NCBI GenBank assembly: GCA_016707785.1
Contig: JADJGZ010000010.1
Coordinates: 62,001-126,000 of the forward strand
DNA: 64,000 nucleotides
Reading direction: 5' to 3'
Origin: Bacteroidales bacterium
GTDB taxonomy: Bacteria; Bacteroidota; Bacteroidia; Bacteroidales; UBA4417
Of the stretch, positions 1-7,796 are shown piece after piece. Every line of letters starts with the position of its first letter. Position 1 is the first letter of the stretch. The translations under genes were made by a program, and so were the position numbers. Under the pieces are notes generated by a model that saw only the letters and a program-made list of their open reading frames with translations, ran no database searches and was not told the DNA's origin.

Positions 1-343
1 CTTTTTTCCTGTCGGCTGAACTGTAGCGGCCTAAACTCCCTTTTTCCGACATCAGCCCGGATAAAACAATATCCAGTACTGTTATCGGGAACTTACGGTC
101 TACCAATGATTGTTGAGGCAGGTATCCTGCAAAACTCCCCGGCCGGTCATCATACCTTTTTACGAAACCTTGCAAGGGTTTTACCAGGCCAAGAATAATT
201 TTAATCAGAGTGGTCTTCCCTCCTCCATTAGGTCCAATTACTCCAATAAAATCCTGGTCATATATCCTGAAATTTACGTCCCTAAGCACAATCTCCTGGT
301 CATAACCGGCAGAAACATCATTCAGTTGGAGAAGTTCAGTCAT
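1..343 (-). CDS. znuC: Metal (zinc/manganese-type) ABC transporter ATP-binding protein, 3' part outside window
   Basis: This is the N-terminal part of an ABC ATPase that reads out of the window at base 1. The protein begins MTELLQLNDVSAGYD. It shows a Walker A loop GPNGGGKTT at about residues 37-45 and a Q-loop YLPQQ near residue 75. The following region (KGSLGRYSSADRKK) resembles the helical domain of ZnuC/MntA-type ATPases of metal importers. The ATG at 341-343 lies 27 bases downstream of the stop of the solute-binding protein gene (znuA-like), so the two form one operon. The metal-importer call rests mainly on that neighbour, which has a His-rich loop. The signature motif, Walker B and the membrane subunit gene are outside the window. 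Zinc versus manganese cannot be decided. Confidence 0.85.
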   Translation of the reverse strand, partial: MTELLQLNDVSAGYDQEIVLRDVNFRIYDQDFIGVIGPNGGGKTTLIKIILGLVKPLQGFVKRYDDRPGSFAGYLPQQSLVDRKFPITVLDIVLSGLMSEKGSLGRYSSADRKK

Positions 344-370
344 TGGGTATGTTATCCTAAATAGTTTAAA

Positions 371-1262
371 TCAGTTTTGAGCAATAAGGTTAGCCAGCAA
401 TATCATATTTTCATCCCAATTTCCGGCCATGGGGTCAAATACAATCACTTTTGCATTTAATTCCTTTGCGATAGCTTCAGCATGACGAACATCAAATTCC
501 TTTGATATCAGGATGCTGTGAATGTTTTTCTCTCTTGCAAGCTGAATCAATTCTTTGATCCTGATGGCTGAAGGTTCTTTTCCTTCCTCTTCAATACTTA
601 TTTGAGTCAATCCATAATCACGGGCAAAATAGGCAAGTGCCGGATGAAAAATCATAAAAGCTTTTCCCCTGGCTGGCTGAAAGAATCTGCCTGATCCGAT
701 GATCAATTGAATCCATCAACTGATTAAAAGCTATCAGATTGGAATTATAAGACTCTTTTTTGGAAGAGTCAATGTTATTAAGTGCATTCACAATGGTACC
801 TGCCTGGAGTTTCATCGCTGAAGGTGAAAGCCAGATATGGGGATCCAACCCTGAACCTTCGTGATTGTGGTTTTCTGCATCTTCGTGGTGATGTCCACCC
901 AACAGATCAATGCCTTCACTGGTATTAATAACTGCCAATCCGGTTCTTGACTCGGTAAACCGCGGTAACCAGTTTCGTTCAAAATCCAGCAGACCTGTTG
1001 AGATGTAGAGTTCTGCATTTTCCAGGTTTCTCATATCTCCGGGCGTCGGTTCAAATGTTTCATGATTCGCGCCTGGAGGTAAAAGTACATTTACTTCAAA
1101 ATTATCCCCACAAAGTTGTTCTACAAGGAACTTCTGAGGCAAAATACTCACCGTGATCTTTCTGCTCTGGTGATTTATTTCCTTTTGATTGCATGAAGTT
1201 ATCAATATTGCAATCAAGAGGAAAATGATAAATGAGCTGCTCGAATGTATTTTTGTTTTCAT
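371..1262 (-). pseudogene. znuA: Metal ABC transporter substrate-binding lipoprotein, frameshifted
   Basis: This is a periplasmic metal-binding lipoprotein of the ZnuA/TroA (cluster A-I) family, split over two reading frames. The 5' frame starts at 1262 with a lipoprotein signal ending in the lipobox LITSC. It carries the conserved PPGANHE motif, a His-rich metal loop (GGHHHEDAENHNHEG) and DPHIWLSP. The 3' frame continues with FHPALAYFARDYGL and the C-terminal domain ending at 371. The two frames match the family end to end if one base is removed from the TTTTCCCC run at 662-669 (GGGGAAAA on the coding strand). The sequence thus carries a +1 insertion, which is either a real null mutation or a homopolymer sequencing error. 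The znuC-like ATPase gene follows 27 bases downstream. An upstream in-frame start at 1301 precedes the predicted promoter and is unlikely. Confidence 0.82.
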
Positions 1263-1267
1263 TGCTA

Positions 1268-1302
1268 CAAAGGTAATTAAACCCAATTTACCTGTATACA
1301 AA
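1268..1302 (-). promoter_or_regulatory. Bacteroidota-type promoter of znuA
   Basis: On the minus strand a perfect -7 element TACCTTTG (1275-1268) is preceded by TTTG (1302-1299) at a 23-base spacing. The -7 element ends only six bases before the ATG at 1262, so the transcript would have almost no leader. No clear Zur/Fur operator was recognised by eye. Confidence 0.55.
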
Positions 1303-1526
1303 TATTACCTGACAATTCAATCAGACTGAAATGGTGTGAAAATACCTTTTGATGAAGCCTTTACCAGGTTTTACGAAATTTGAAGTTCACTGAATCCATT
1401 CTGGTGATTTTCTCTGCCAGTTTAGGGATTCCCAAGTTAAATAGCTTCATCACTGCAGAATTTGACGGTACCATGTTATATGCAGATGATGGTGATATGA
1501 AGGAATCATCATAAATAATTGCACGA

Positions 1527-1560
1527 TTTGTAGAACCATTGAAGGGAAATTTTAATTTTG
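1527..1560 (+). promoter_or_regulatory. Promoter of the Omp28-like gene
   Basis: TTTG (1527-1530) and TAATTTTG (1553-1560) are separated by 22 bases and fit the Bacteroidota -33/-7 consensus. The predicted start of transcription is near 1564, leaving a leader of about 25 bases before the ATG at 1589. The rest of 1263-1588 shows nothing convincing; a 73-codon minus-strand frame there overlaps both promoters and was rejected. Confidence 0.6.
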
Positions 1561-1588
1561 AATTATAATCCAGCCAAAACAACCACTT

Positions 1589-3695
1589 ATGAGAAAAATT
1601 TTACTTTCGTTTTTTGCCATTCTACTGGTGAGTTCCACAATGTATGCTCAGAATCTCGTTTCCACAGATCCACAAAATAAAAATGTGGTATTGGAAGAGT
1701 ATACAGGTATTCATTGTCAGTACTGCCCCGACGGACACCGTATTGCACAAGGTATTGCTAACGCCAATCCAGGTCGTGTGGTCCTGATGAATATACACCA
1801 GGGGTCTTTTGCGGTTCCCAGTGGCTCAGAGCCTGATTACCGCACTCCATTCGGAGATGCCCTTGCCGGTCAAACAGGGTTAACCGGTTATCCTTCAGGA
1901 ACCGTCAACAGGCATGTGTTTGCAGGAAGTACATCTACTGCCTTAAACCGCGGATCATGGAGTGCATCAGCCGATCAGATCATGGCCATGGTTTCTCCTG
2001 TTAATATTGGAATTGAATCTTCTTTTAATGAGGCGACACGTGAACTTACTGTCAATGTTGAATTATATTATACTGCAAGCAGTACTGTTTCTTCAAATTT
2101 CATTAACGTAGCCCTGCTTCAGGATAGCTTAATTGGCCCGCAGACCGGCGGAGGAATGGGTAACAATTATATCCACATGCACATGCTTCGTTACTTTCTC
2201 ACAGGCCAATGGGGAGATGAAGTTAACTACTACAAGCCAGGGTACCCTGGTAACCCGGACCTATACGTATATTGTTCCTGCTGTATACAACAATATTCCA
2301 TGTATTGTAGATAATTGTCATGTAGCTGTTTATGTTGCCGAAGGTCACCAGGAAGTTTTAACTGGTGATGTTGTGGAAGCCATCGGTGGAACCAATCGTT
2401 ATATTGGTAAAGCATCTGTTGTTACTGATTTTAAGATGGGTGTTGAATCCATGCCCTGCGATTTTACTTGTGATGTAGTAGGAGCCCTTCCTTCAGGAGA
2501 ACTTTATGAATTGACTTTTGAGCCTTTGGATGCCATTGCTGGATGGAATGACAGTTTTACCGTTGATGGAATCCAATATACAGGATCAGCAACCATAGCC
2601 TTGAACCAGGATGAAACCAAATCAATTACCCTTTCAGTGGTACCTGGGGCTACTCCTGCAGTTTCAACGTATCGGTTTACCATGAAATCGGCTGCTTTCC
2701 CGGGTGCACCTGAAAAAATTGCAGATGTTTCTGTAATTTCAGGAATTACCACATTGGTAGTAAATGGCAGTGGTGGTCAGGAAACGTCTGATAATCAGGC
2801 TGCCTACACAGATGGCCTGGATTATGCCGGATGTACTACCTATGCTGCCATTCCTGCTTCTCAACTTGTTAAAGCAGTGGCTAACGGAGCTTTGGTGGAT
2901 GTGAACAGTATCTTCTACAATGTTGCATGGACATTCCCTGCTTTCAAGGATGCAGAAGCAGAAGCTGTTAAGGCTATTCTGAATTCAGGTCGACATGTCC
3001 TTGTGGCCGGCCAGGATGTGGGTTGGGATATCATGAGCGGACAGTCAGGTTCCAATGGAAATGACATTACACGCGATCTCTATACTAACTATTTGTGTGC
3101 CAGGTTTATCGATGATGGCAGTACTGCAAACAACCAAATTACAGCCGTTACCAGCGATGCAATATATGGAGCTGCAGGAAATTCAACCGTTACTGATGTT
3201 TACGCTGGAAATATGTATCCTGAACAGATTGATACGATTGCTCCGGCAAGGCCTATCTTCCTCTATAAAAACCTCAATACCAAACGTGCCGCTATTAGGG
3301 TTGAAAAGAATAACTATAAGGCTGTATACTTTGGAGTTGGATTCGAAATGTTAAGTACCACTGCTGTCAGGAATGAAATCACAAAACTTACCTATGACTG
3401 GTTCAATGAGGTAATTTCAGGCATGGAATACGAAAATGCCCTGGCTAAACTAATGGGTCAGAATTATCCCAACCCTGCCGATGATCATACCTGGATATCC
3501 CTCAATACTTCGGATAAGAACCTTATATTGGAAGTAACTTCTTTACTGGGAGCCAGGATAATGAATATCCAGGTTAATGCCGGCGATTCAAAAGTGAGAA
3601 TCAACACCTCACAACTTGCTTCCGGACAATATATTTGCACTCTCCTTGATGGGAAAAGGGTGGTTGGATCACAAACAATTGTTGTGTCGCACTAG
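1589..3695 (+). pseudogene. Omp28-like outer membrane/secreted protein with T9SS sorting domain, frameshifted
   Basis: The protein starts with a signal peptide (residues 1-20, ending TMYAQ). An Omp28-type, thioredoxin-like domain follows, with a CQYC dicysteine motif in EEYTGIHCQYC and the cis-Pro-like LTGYPSGTVNR. The reading frame runs from 1589 to a stop at 2314. The family sequence continues in the next frame (TLVTRTYTYIVPAVYN) to 3695. Frame repair needs one base removed near 2225-2226 (GTTAACT on the coding strand), giving about 700 residues. The last 80 residues begin with GQNYPNPADD and end in a beta-rich domain with SGQYICTLLDG, typical of a type A T9SS sorting signal. The product should therefore be exported by PorSS and processed at the surface. 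Function beyond that is unknown. The frameshift may be real or an assembly error. Confidence 0.8.
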
Positions 3696-3720
3696 CAGAG
3701 GCAATTGAAGGATAAACTGA

Positions 3721-3758
3721 AACCAGGATAAAATACATTAATTTTATCCTGGTTTTTT
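3721..3758 (+). terminator. Intrinsic terminator after the Omp28-like gene
   Basis: A perfect 14-base-pair stem (3721-3734 with 3741-3754) encloses a six-base loop and is followed by a T run. It starts 25 bases after the stop codon at 3695. Confidence 0.88.
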
Positions 3759-3770
3759 AATTCTATCGCC

Positions 3771-4016
3771 ATGGCATTTACTTCAAATGAATTCAAAGTA
3801 AACGGGGAGGAACTCCTCAAAAAGATCAGGGAACTTCTTCATGAAGGAAATGTAACAAGGATTATCATTAAAGATGATCAAGGGAAAACATTTATTGAAA
3901 TCCCTGTAACTGTTGGTTTAATAGGGGCAATCATTGTTCCTGTCCTTGCCGCTGTTGGGGCATTGGCAGCCCTTGCAGCTAACTTCACTATCGAAGTGAT
4001 CCGTAAGGAAGAATAG
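3771..4016 (+). CDS. DUF4342-like small membrane-associated protein
   Basis: This 81-residue protein has an N-terminal helical and beta region (ELLKKIRELLHEGNVTRIIIKDDQGKTFIEIPVT). A single hydrophobic segment, rich in Ala, Gly and Val, covers roughly residues 45-72, and the tail is charged (VIRKEE). The layout matches DUF4342 proteins, which are small, widespread and without an established role. The gene follows a terminator by only 12 bases, so its promoter probably overlaps that hairpin. It is convergent with the thiamine-binding protein gene 29 bases downstream. Confidence 0.75.
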   Translation: MAFTSNEFKVNGEELLKKIRELLHEGNVTRIIIKDDQGKTFIEIPVTVGLIGAIIVPVLAAVGALAALAANFTIEVIRKEE

Positions 4017-4045
4017 GATCGGGAAAGAAAACTTGGGATTGATAC

Positions 4046-4357
4046 CTATCTTTTAACAGGGCCTATTTTCTGCTCTATAGAGTCTATTTTGCCTTCCAAA
4101 CGACCTATAGGGCCTTTTCGAATATCAAGAGAAATAGTACAATAAACCCTCTCGCATTCAGGTTCAAGCAGAGAATATGCTTTTTCAACTATTTCCTGGG
4201 CTTCTGCAAGCGTTGAAGTCTCAACAATAGTAGCCATACTTGTCAGCCGGTATTCAAATCCACTACCCCTGACCATTTCAATGATCTTACTTACCCATGG
4301 ACTGGCACTAATTCCTTTATCGGTAGGAAACATAGCAAATTGAAGTAGTACTGACAT
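4046..4357 (-). CDS. MTH1187-family (DUF77) thiamine-binding protein
   Basis: The 103-residue protein has the compact ferredoxin-like fold pattern of the MTH1187/YkoF-like family: an N-terminal strand SVLLQFAMFPTDKG, SPWVSKIIEMVRGSG, and a central strand YRLTSMATIVE. The C-terminal sequence RVYCTISLDIRKGPIGRLEGKI is characteristic. Members bind thiamine or hydroxymethylpyrimidine and are thought to act in thiamine salvage; binding here is inferred from family only. No other thiamine gene is in the window. The gene stands alone between the convergent DUF4342 gene and a repeat-rich spacer next to aroE. Confidence 0.82.
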   Translation of the reverse strand: MSVLLQFAMFPTDKGISASPWVSKIIEMVRGSGFEYRLTSMATIVETSTLAEAQEIVEKAYSLLEPECERVYCTISLDIRKGPIGRLEGKIDSIEQKIGPVKR

Positions 4358-4394
4358 GATATTGGGCTTTGAGGGTTAAAGTGAAGTGGAGTGC

Positions 4395-4434
4395 CTAAAG
4401 TGAGCTAAAGTGAGCTAAAGTGAACTAGAGTGAG
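4395..4434. repeat. Four tandem copies of a 10-base unit (CTAAAGTGAG)
   Basis: Units lie at 4395-4404, 4405-4414, 4415-4424 (last base A) and 4425-4434 (CTAGAGTGAG). A degenerate copy (GTGAAGTGGAGTG) sits just upstream. The array is in the spacer between the thiamine-binding gene and aroE and has no visible coding role. Confidence 0.85.
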
Positions 4435-4520
4435 CTTATGAAGGGGCAATTAATACCAATCTTCACATTTCTAAATTTCTAAATTGTCGTATTATTGAGC
4501 AAAAGGCTTCCCTTCGGGAA

Positions 4521-4576
4521 ATTGTCGAATTGTCGAATAGTCGAATTATCGAATCGTCGAATTATCGAATCGTCGA
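4521..4576. repeat. Seven tandem copies of an 8-base unit (ATNRTCGA) running into aroE
   Basis: Consecutive 8-base units ATTGTCGA, ATTGTCGA, ATAGTCGA, ATTATCGA, ATCGTCGA, ATTATCGA and ATCGTCGA occupy 4521-4576. The last one and a half units are inside the 3' end of aroE and supply its stop codon (4562-4564). Just beyond, on the aroE downstream side, TTCCC-TTC-GGGAA (4508-4520) could form a small hairpin serving as a weak aroE terminator. Confidence 0.88.
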
Positions 4577-5320
4577 ATCATCCCAAATCTCCCAACTCGC
4601 CTCTGCCTGCATTTCAAGCATTTTCAAGCCATTACAGACCCTTGCTCCTGCCTCAGTTCCCTTTTTCATGAATAATGTGATTTCAGGATTATAGACCAGG
4701 TCAAAAAGGAGGTGCTTATTCCCGAGATATTGATATGGGATTACCGGACTGAATCCTGTTTGAGGATACATTCCAAGAGGAGTTGTATTAATAATCAATG
4801 TGTACTGGTCAATAACCCCCTTAGATACCTGGTCATATTTAAGGATTTCAGTGCCGGCTGGGTTGCGGGAAACCAGTTTGAAGGAAATACTAAGGTCGGA
4901 TAACACTTTCGCAACAGCCCTGGATGCTCCACCGGTCCCTAAAATCAGAGCCTGTTTATGAGAGTCATTTAATAGCGGGAGCAGGCTGTTCCTAAATCCT
5001 GTAACATCAGTATTGTGCCCGATCAACAAGGGTTCAGACCCCGATCTGTTAATTTCAATGCAATTAACAGCTCCTACCTCCATGGCACTACCTGAAAGTC
5101 GGTGGAGAAATGGGATTATACTGATCTTTAATGGAATCGTAACATTGAGGCCCTGAAGGTCAGGGAATTCATGAATAAGTTGTAAAAACTGGTCTGCTGA
5201 AGTTAAAGGAAACAGTCTGTATTCGTGGTCATTCAATCCAAGATTTTCAAACTTTTTGTTGAAATACTTTGCTGACCATGAATGGGTCAAAGGATGACCT
5301 ATTAACCCATATAATGACAT
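4562..5320 (-). CDS. aroE: Shikimate dehydrogenase
   Basis: The enzyme reduces 3-dehydroshikimate to shikimate with NADPH in the chorismate pathway. The N-terminal catalytic domain shows GLIGHPLTHSWS, the NVTIPLK motif with the catalytic Lys near residue 65, and GHNTDVTGF with the conserved Asp. The nucleotide-binding loop GTGGASRAV is near residue 128 and NTTPLGMYP near 180. The C-terminal helix GLKMLEMQAEASWEIW is intact. At 252 residues it is normal to slightly short for Bacteroidota AroE. The last few residues (DDSTIR) and the stop codon are encoded by the 8-base tandem repeat, so the extreme C-terminus is repeat-derived. The gene probably belongs to an operon with the DedA gene 57 bases upstream. 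Confidence 0.93.
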   Translation of the reverse strand: MSLYGLIGHPLTHSWSAKYFNKKFENLGLNDHEYRLFPLTSADQFLQLIHEFPDLQGLNVTIPLKISIIPFLHRLSGSAMEVGAVNCIEINRSGSEPLLIGHNTDVTGFRNSLLPLLNDSHKQALILGTGGASRAVAKVLSDLSISFKLVSRNPAGTEILKYDQVSKGVIDQYTLIINTTPLGMYPQTGFSPVIPYQYLGNKHLLFDLVYNPEITLFMKKGTEAGARVCNGLKMLEMQAEASWEIWDDSTIR

Positions 5321-5377
5321 TGTTTTGATTTTGAAATGTTAGTGGCAAAGCAGGAAAATGAACAACAAAGCGCTGAA

Positions 5378-6004
5378 TTATGAACTTACCTTATTTCCTC
5401 TCATCGAGGAAATGATTTTGTACAGGTAGTAAATGGCAGCGATTCCAAGAACTCCAACCACAAACAGATCGATGATATGGCTATAAGTCATCACTTCTGT
5501 CCAGTTATTCTTTAGCTCATATCCCACCCAGGTGAGAAATGTATTCCAACATCCGGCACCAATAATGGTATAAAGAGAGAAAGTCCAGATATTCATTTTT
5601 CCGAATCCGGCTGGAATAGAGATGAGATGCCTGACAACAGGAATGAATCTCGAAATAAGAATGGTAATTTCTCCTCGTTTGGCAAAAAACTTCTCCGATA
5701 ACTCAAGGTGATGGGTGTTAAGAAGAAGGAATTTCCCAAAGCGCTGGATAAAAGGTTTGCCGCCATAGTAGCCGATGGCATAAGATAATAAAGAGCCAAC
5801 TATGCTTCCAATTGTAGATGCCATTATTACACCGGTCCAGGTGAATCTGCCATCTACAATCAGAAAACCAGCGAATGGCATAACGGCTTCACTGGGAACA
5901 GGGAAAACCATGCTTTCCAGGGTCATTAAAATAAAAATACCGGGATATCCCGATGCTCCGATAATTGCTACAGCAGTGGCTGCAATCCATTCAGTAATAC
6001 CCAT
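5378..6004 (-). CDS. DedA-family membrane protein
   Basis: The 208-residue integral membrane protein has the DedA/VTT domain. It shows the re-entrant motif ESMVFPVPSEAVMPFAGFL at about 29-47, GSIVGSLLSYAIGYYGG near 67-83, the arginine motif ISRFIPVVRHLISIPAG at about 116-132, and two C-terminal membrane helices. DedA proteins of this type act as proton-coupled lipid-carrier or phospholipid translocases and support envelope homeostasis; the substrate cannot be read from sequence. It lies between the TPR protein gene (6164-7570) and aroE on the same strand with modest spacing, so co-transcription is likely. Confidence 0.88.
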   Translation of the reverse strand: MGITEWIAATAVAIIGASGYPGIFILMTLESMVFPVPSEAVMPFAGFLIVDGRFTWTGVIMASTIGSIVGSLLSYAIGYYGGKPFIQRFGKFLLLNTHHLELSEKFFAKRGEITILISRFIPVVRHLISIPAGFGKMNIWTFSLYTIIGAGCWNTFLTWVGYELKNNWTEVMTYSHIIDLFVVGVLGIAAIYYLYKIISSMRGNKVSS

Positions 6005-6163
6005 AAAGCTATTTGCTAAGTTTGTTAATCTTTATTCTTTTGGTGGAGGTCTTTAATGCAGATGGTACAATAAAAGGCTCAATTAAATTTTTCAGTGATC
6101 TCTTGCCTGTTTAACCTGCTTGAATATCATTGTACCTATGATAAAGGAAGATACCGAATCATT

Positions 6164-7570
6164 CTATTCTTTGAATTGTTGTATCGCATCATTTATGGCA
6201 CTTGATAAACGGGCTTTTTCCGAATATTCAAGCAAACTAAGAAATCCATCATAATCCTGTGAGAGGGCAATATACAATTCCCTTACGGCTTCCTTTTCAT
6301 ACCCTGATTCGAGCAGATAGGCAACCCTCCTGAAGGAAAGCAATGCATTCTGAGGTTGAAAATAAGTGCCCTCTTCTATAATCTCCAATGCTTTGCTATA
6401 GTTAGAATGTGCCTGTATAAAGAATTCAGAATAGTCGAGCCAGATTTCCTGATGATAAGGGTCAAGCTCTGTTACCTTGATAAATGCCGCTTCTGCTTCC
6501 TGGTATTGTCCGTCGTCCATCAGCGTGTCGGCCAAAATAATCCAATACTCGGGATTCTCAGGTTCCAGCTTTACCGCCTGTTTCATATGAACGATTGCCT
6601 CAGCCTTCTGGTCGAGCTCACTGAAACATATTCCCATACCCATCCAGGCATCGGAGAACTGCTTTTCCATGTTTACAGATTTCCTGTAGTTTTCAAGAGC
6701 AGTTTCATATTTTTCCAATCGCTCGTAACAGTCACCAAGATAATACCATACCATGGCATCAGGTTTCTCAAACTCAAGGGTGCTTTTATATACTGCTATC
6801 GCTTCCGGATACCGTTCCATCTGCTCATAAGCCTGTGCTTTATTAAAATAGGCCGGGGTGAAACTGGGATCTATAGCAATACAGAAGTCAAAAGCATCAA
6901 TCGCTTTCTCAAAAAGTTCAAGCGCTGTATAGGCCAGGCCAAGATTATACCAGGCAACATCTGAGTATGGATTCTTGTCGACTATACTTTCAAAAAACTC
7001 AGCAGCCTGCTCACTCATCCCCCCAAGATCATAACAATAACCGATCTCATATAGAAGCGTTTCATTACCAGCCTCTATATAAAGGGCTTGTTTTAGATAC
7101 TCAACTGCTTTTTCATAGTTGCCAATACTTTCATATTCAAAGGCAATACCGGTATAAATTTCTTCCTTATCATCATCGATATGATCAAGGGCTTTAATAT
7201 ACTCACGGATTGCTTCTTCATGCCGGTTCATGCTCCCTAAAATTGAAGCCCTGGTAAGCATAATGTCAGGGTTTCTTGGATCTCTCTTTTTAAGCCGGTC
7301 CAGGTTGGCAAGTGCTTTCTGCGGCTCCCCTGTATTCATCAGGTATTGCGCCTGGAACACCTCAAAGGTTATATCTGTTGGAAACCTGTCCAACGCATGG
7401 CGTATCGCTTGAAATGCTTTTGGGAAATCAGCAGCTGAAAAATAGTGATAAATGATGTCTTCAAGTTCATTGCTGTCGAAAAAAGTAAAACCACCTGTAT
7501 GCAGACTGGCCTCAAATCGCTCCAGCAATTCGCGGATATATTCCTCCTCTTCATCAAATCCATGCTTCAT
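6164..7570 (-). CDS. Tetratricopeptide repeat protein
   Basis: This 468-residue soluble protein is made almost wholly of TPR units from about residue 35 to 450; examples are AWYNLGLAYTALELFEKAIDAF and YYLGDCYERLEKYETALENY. It has no signal peptide or membrane segment, so a cytoplasmic scaffold role is likely, with partners unknown. The start at 7570 is preferred because the coding strand has GGAGG six bases upstream, and because the -7 element at 7602-7595 would place transcription start downstream of the alternative ATG at 7597. The gene heads the minus-strand group TPR-dedA-aroE. Confidence 0.88.
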   Translation of the reverse strand: MKHGFDEEEEYIRELLERFEASLHTGGFTFFDSNELEDIIYHYFSAADFPKAFQAIRHALDRFPTDITFEVFQAQYLMNTGEPQKALANLDRLKKRDPRNPDIMLTRASILGSMNRHEEAIREYIKALDHIDDDKEEIYTGIAFEYESIGNYEKAVEYLKQALYIEAGNETLLYEIGYCYDLGGMSEQAAEFFESIVDKNPYSDVAWYNLGLAYTALELFEKAIDAFDFCIAIDPSFTPAYFNKAQAYEQMERYPEAIAVYKSTLEFEKPDAMVWYYLGDCYERLEKYETALENYRKSVNMEKQFSDAWMGMGICFSELDQKAEAIVHMKQAVKLEPENPEYWIILADTLMDDGQYQEAEAAFIKVTELDPYHQEIWLDYSEFFIQAHSNYSKALEIIEEGTYFQPQNALLSFRRVAYLLESGYEKEAVRELYIALSQDYDGFLSLLEYSEKARLSSAINDAIQQFKE

Positions 7571-7594
7571 GGGAATCCTCCATTTGAGATTTTG

Positions 7595-7602
7595 CAAAAA
7601 TA
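7595..7602 (-). promoter_or_regulatory. Candidate -7 element of the TPR gene
   Basis: TATTTTTG on the minus strand (7602-7595) is a perfect TAnnTTTG match about 25 bases before the chosen ATG at 7570. No good -33 element was seen. Confidence 0.5.
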
Positions 7603-7750
7603 ATAATTTTAATGGAGCGATATAGAATAGAAATCTTCACTCTCTCCATTCTCTTTTATTTTGTTGAAAAATCCACACATAGATTGCTCTCCTGAAGCAG
7701 ATTCAACCTCTCATCTGTAAAATCATCCCTTCCGTATTAAGAGATGTGTT

Positions 7751-7758
7751 TATCTTTG
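7751..7758 (+). promoter_or_regulatory. Candidate -7 element of glmM
   Basis: TATCTTTG matches the Bacteroidota -7 consensus and lies 38 bases before the glmM ATG at 7797. A -33 TTTG at the right spacing is not evident. Confidence 0.5.
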
Positions 7759-7796
7759 CATCCGACTTCTTAATTTTTAGTTAATTTCTTTTGACA

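Noticed and set aside
1361..1582. A 73-codon minus-strand frame (MFWLDYN...)
   Set aside because: It overlaps the promoter of the Omp28-like gene, shows no family features and has no Shine-Dalgarno-like sequence or promoter of its own.
4395..4576. CRISPR array
   Set aside because: Units are 8-10 bases, tandem and without spacers.
7571..7597. Upstream ATG for the TPR gene
   Set aside because: It lies at or before the predicted transcription start, and a good GGAGG sits before the ATG at 7570.
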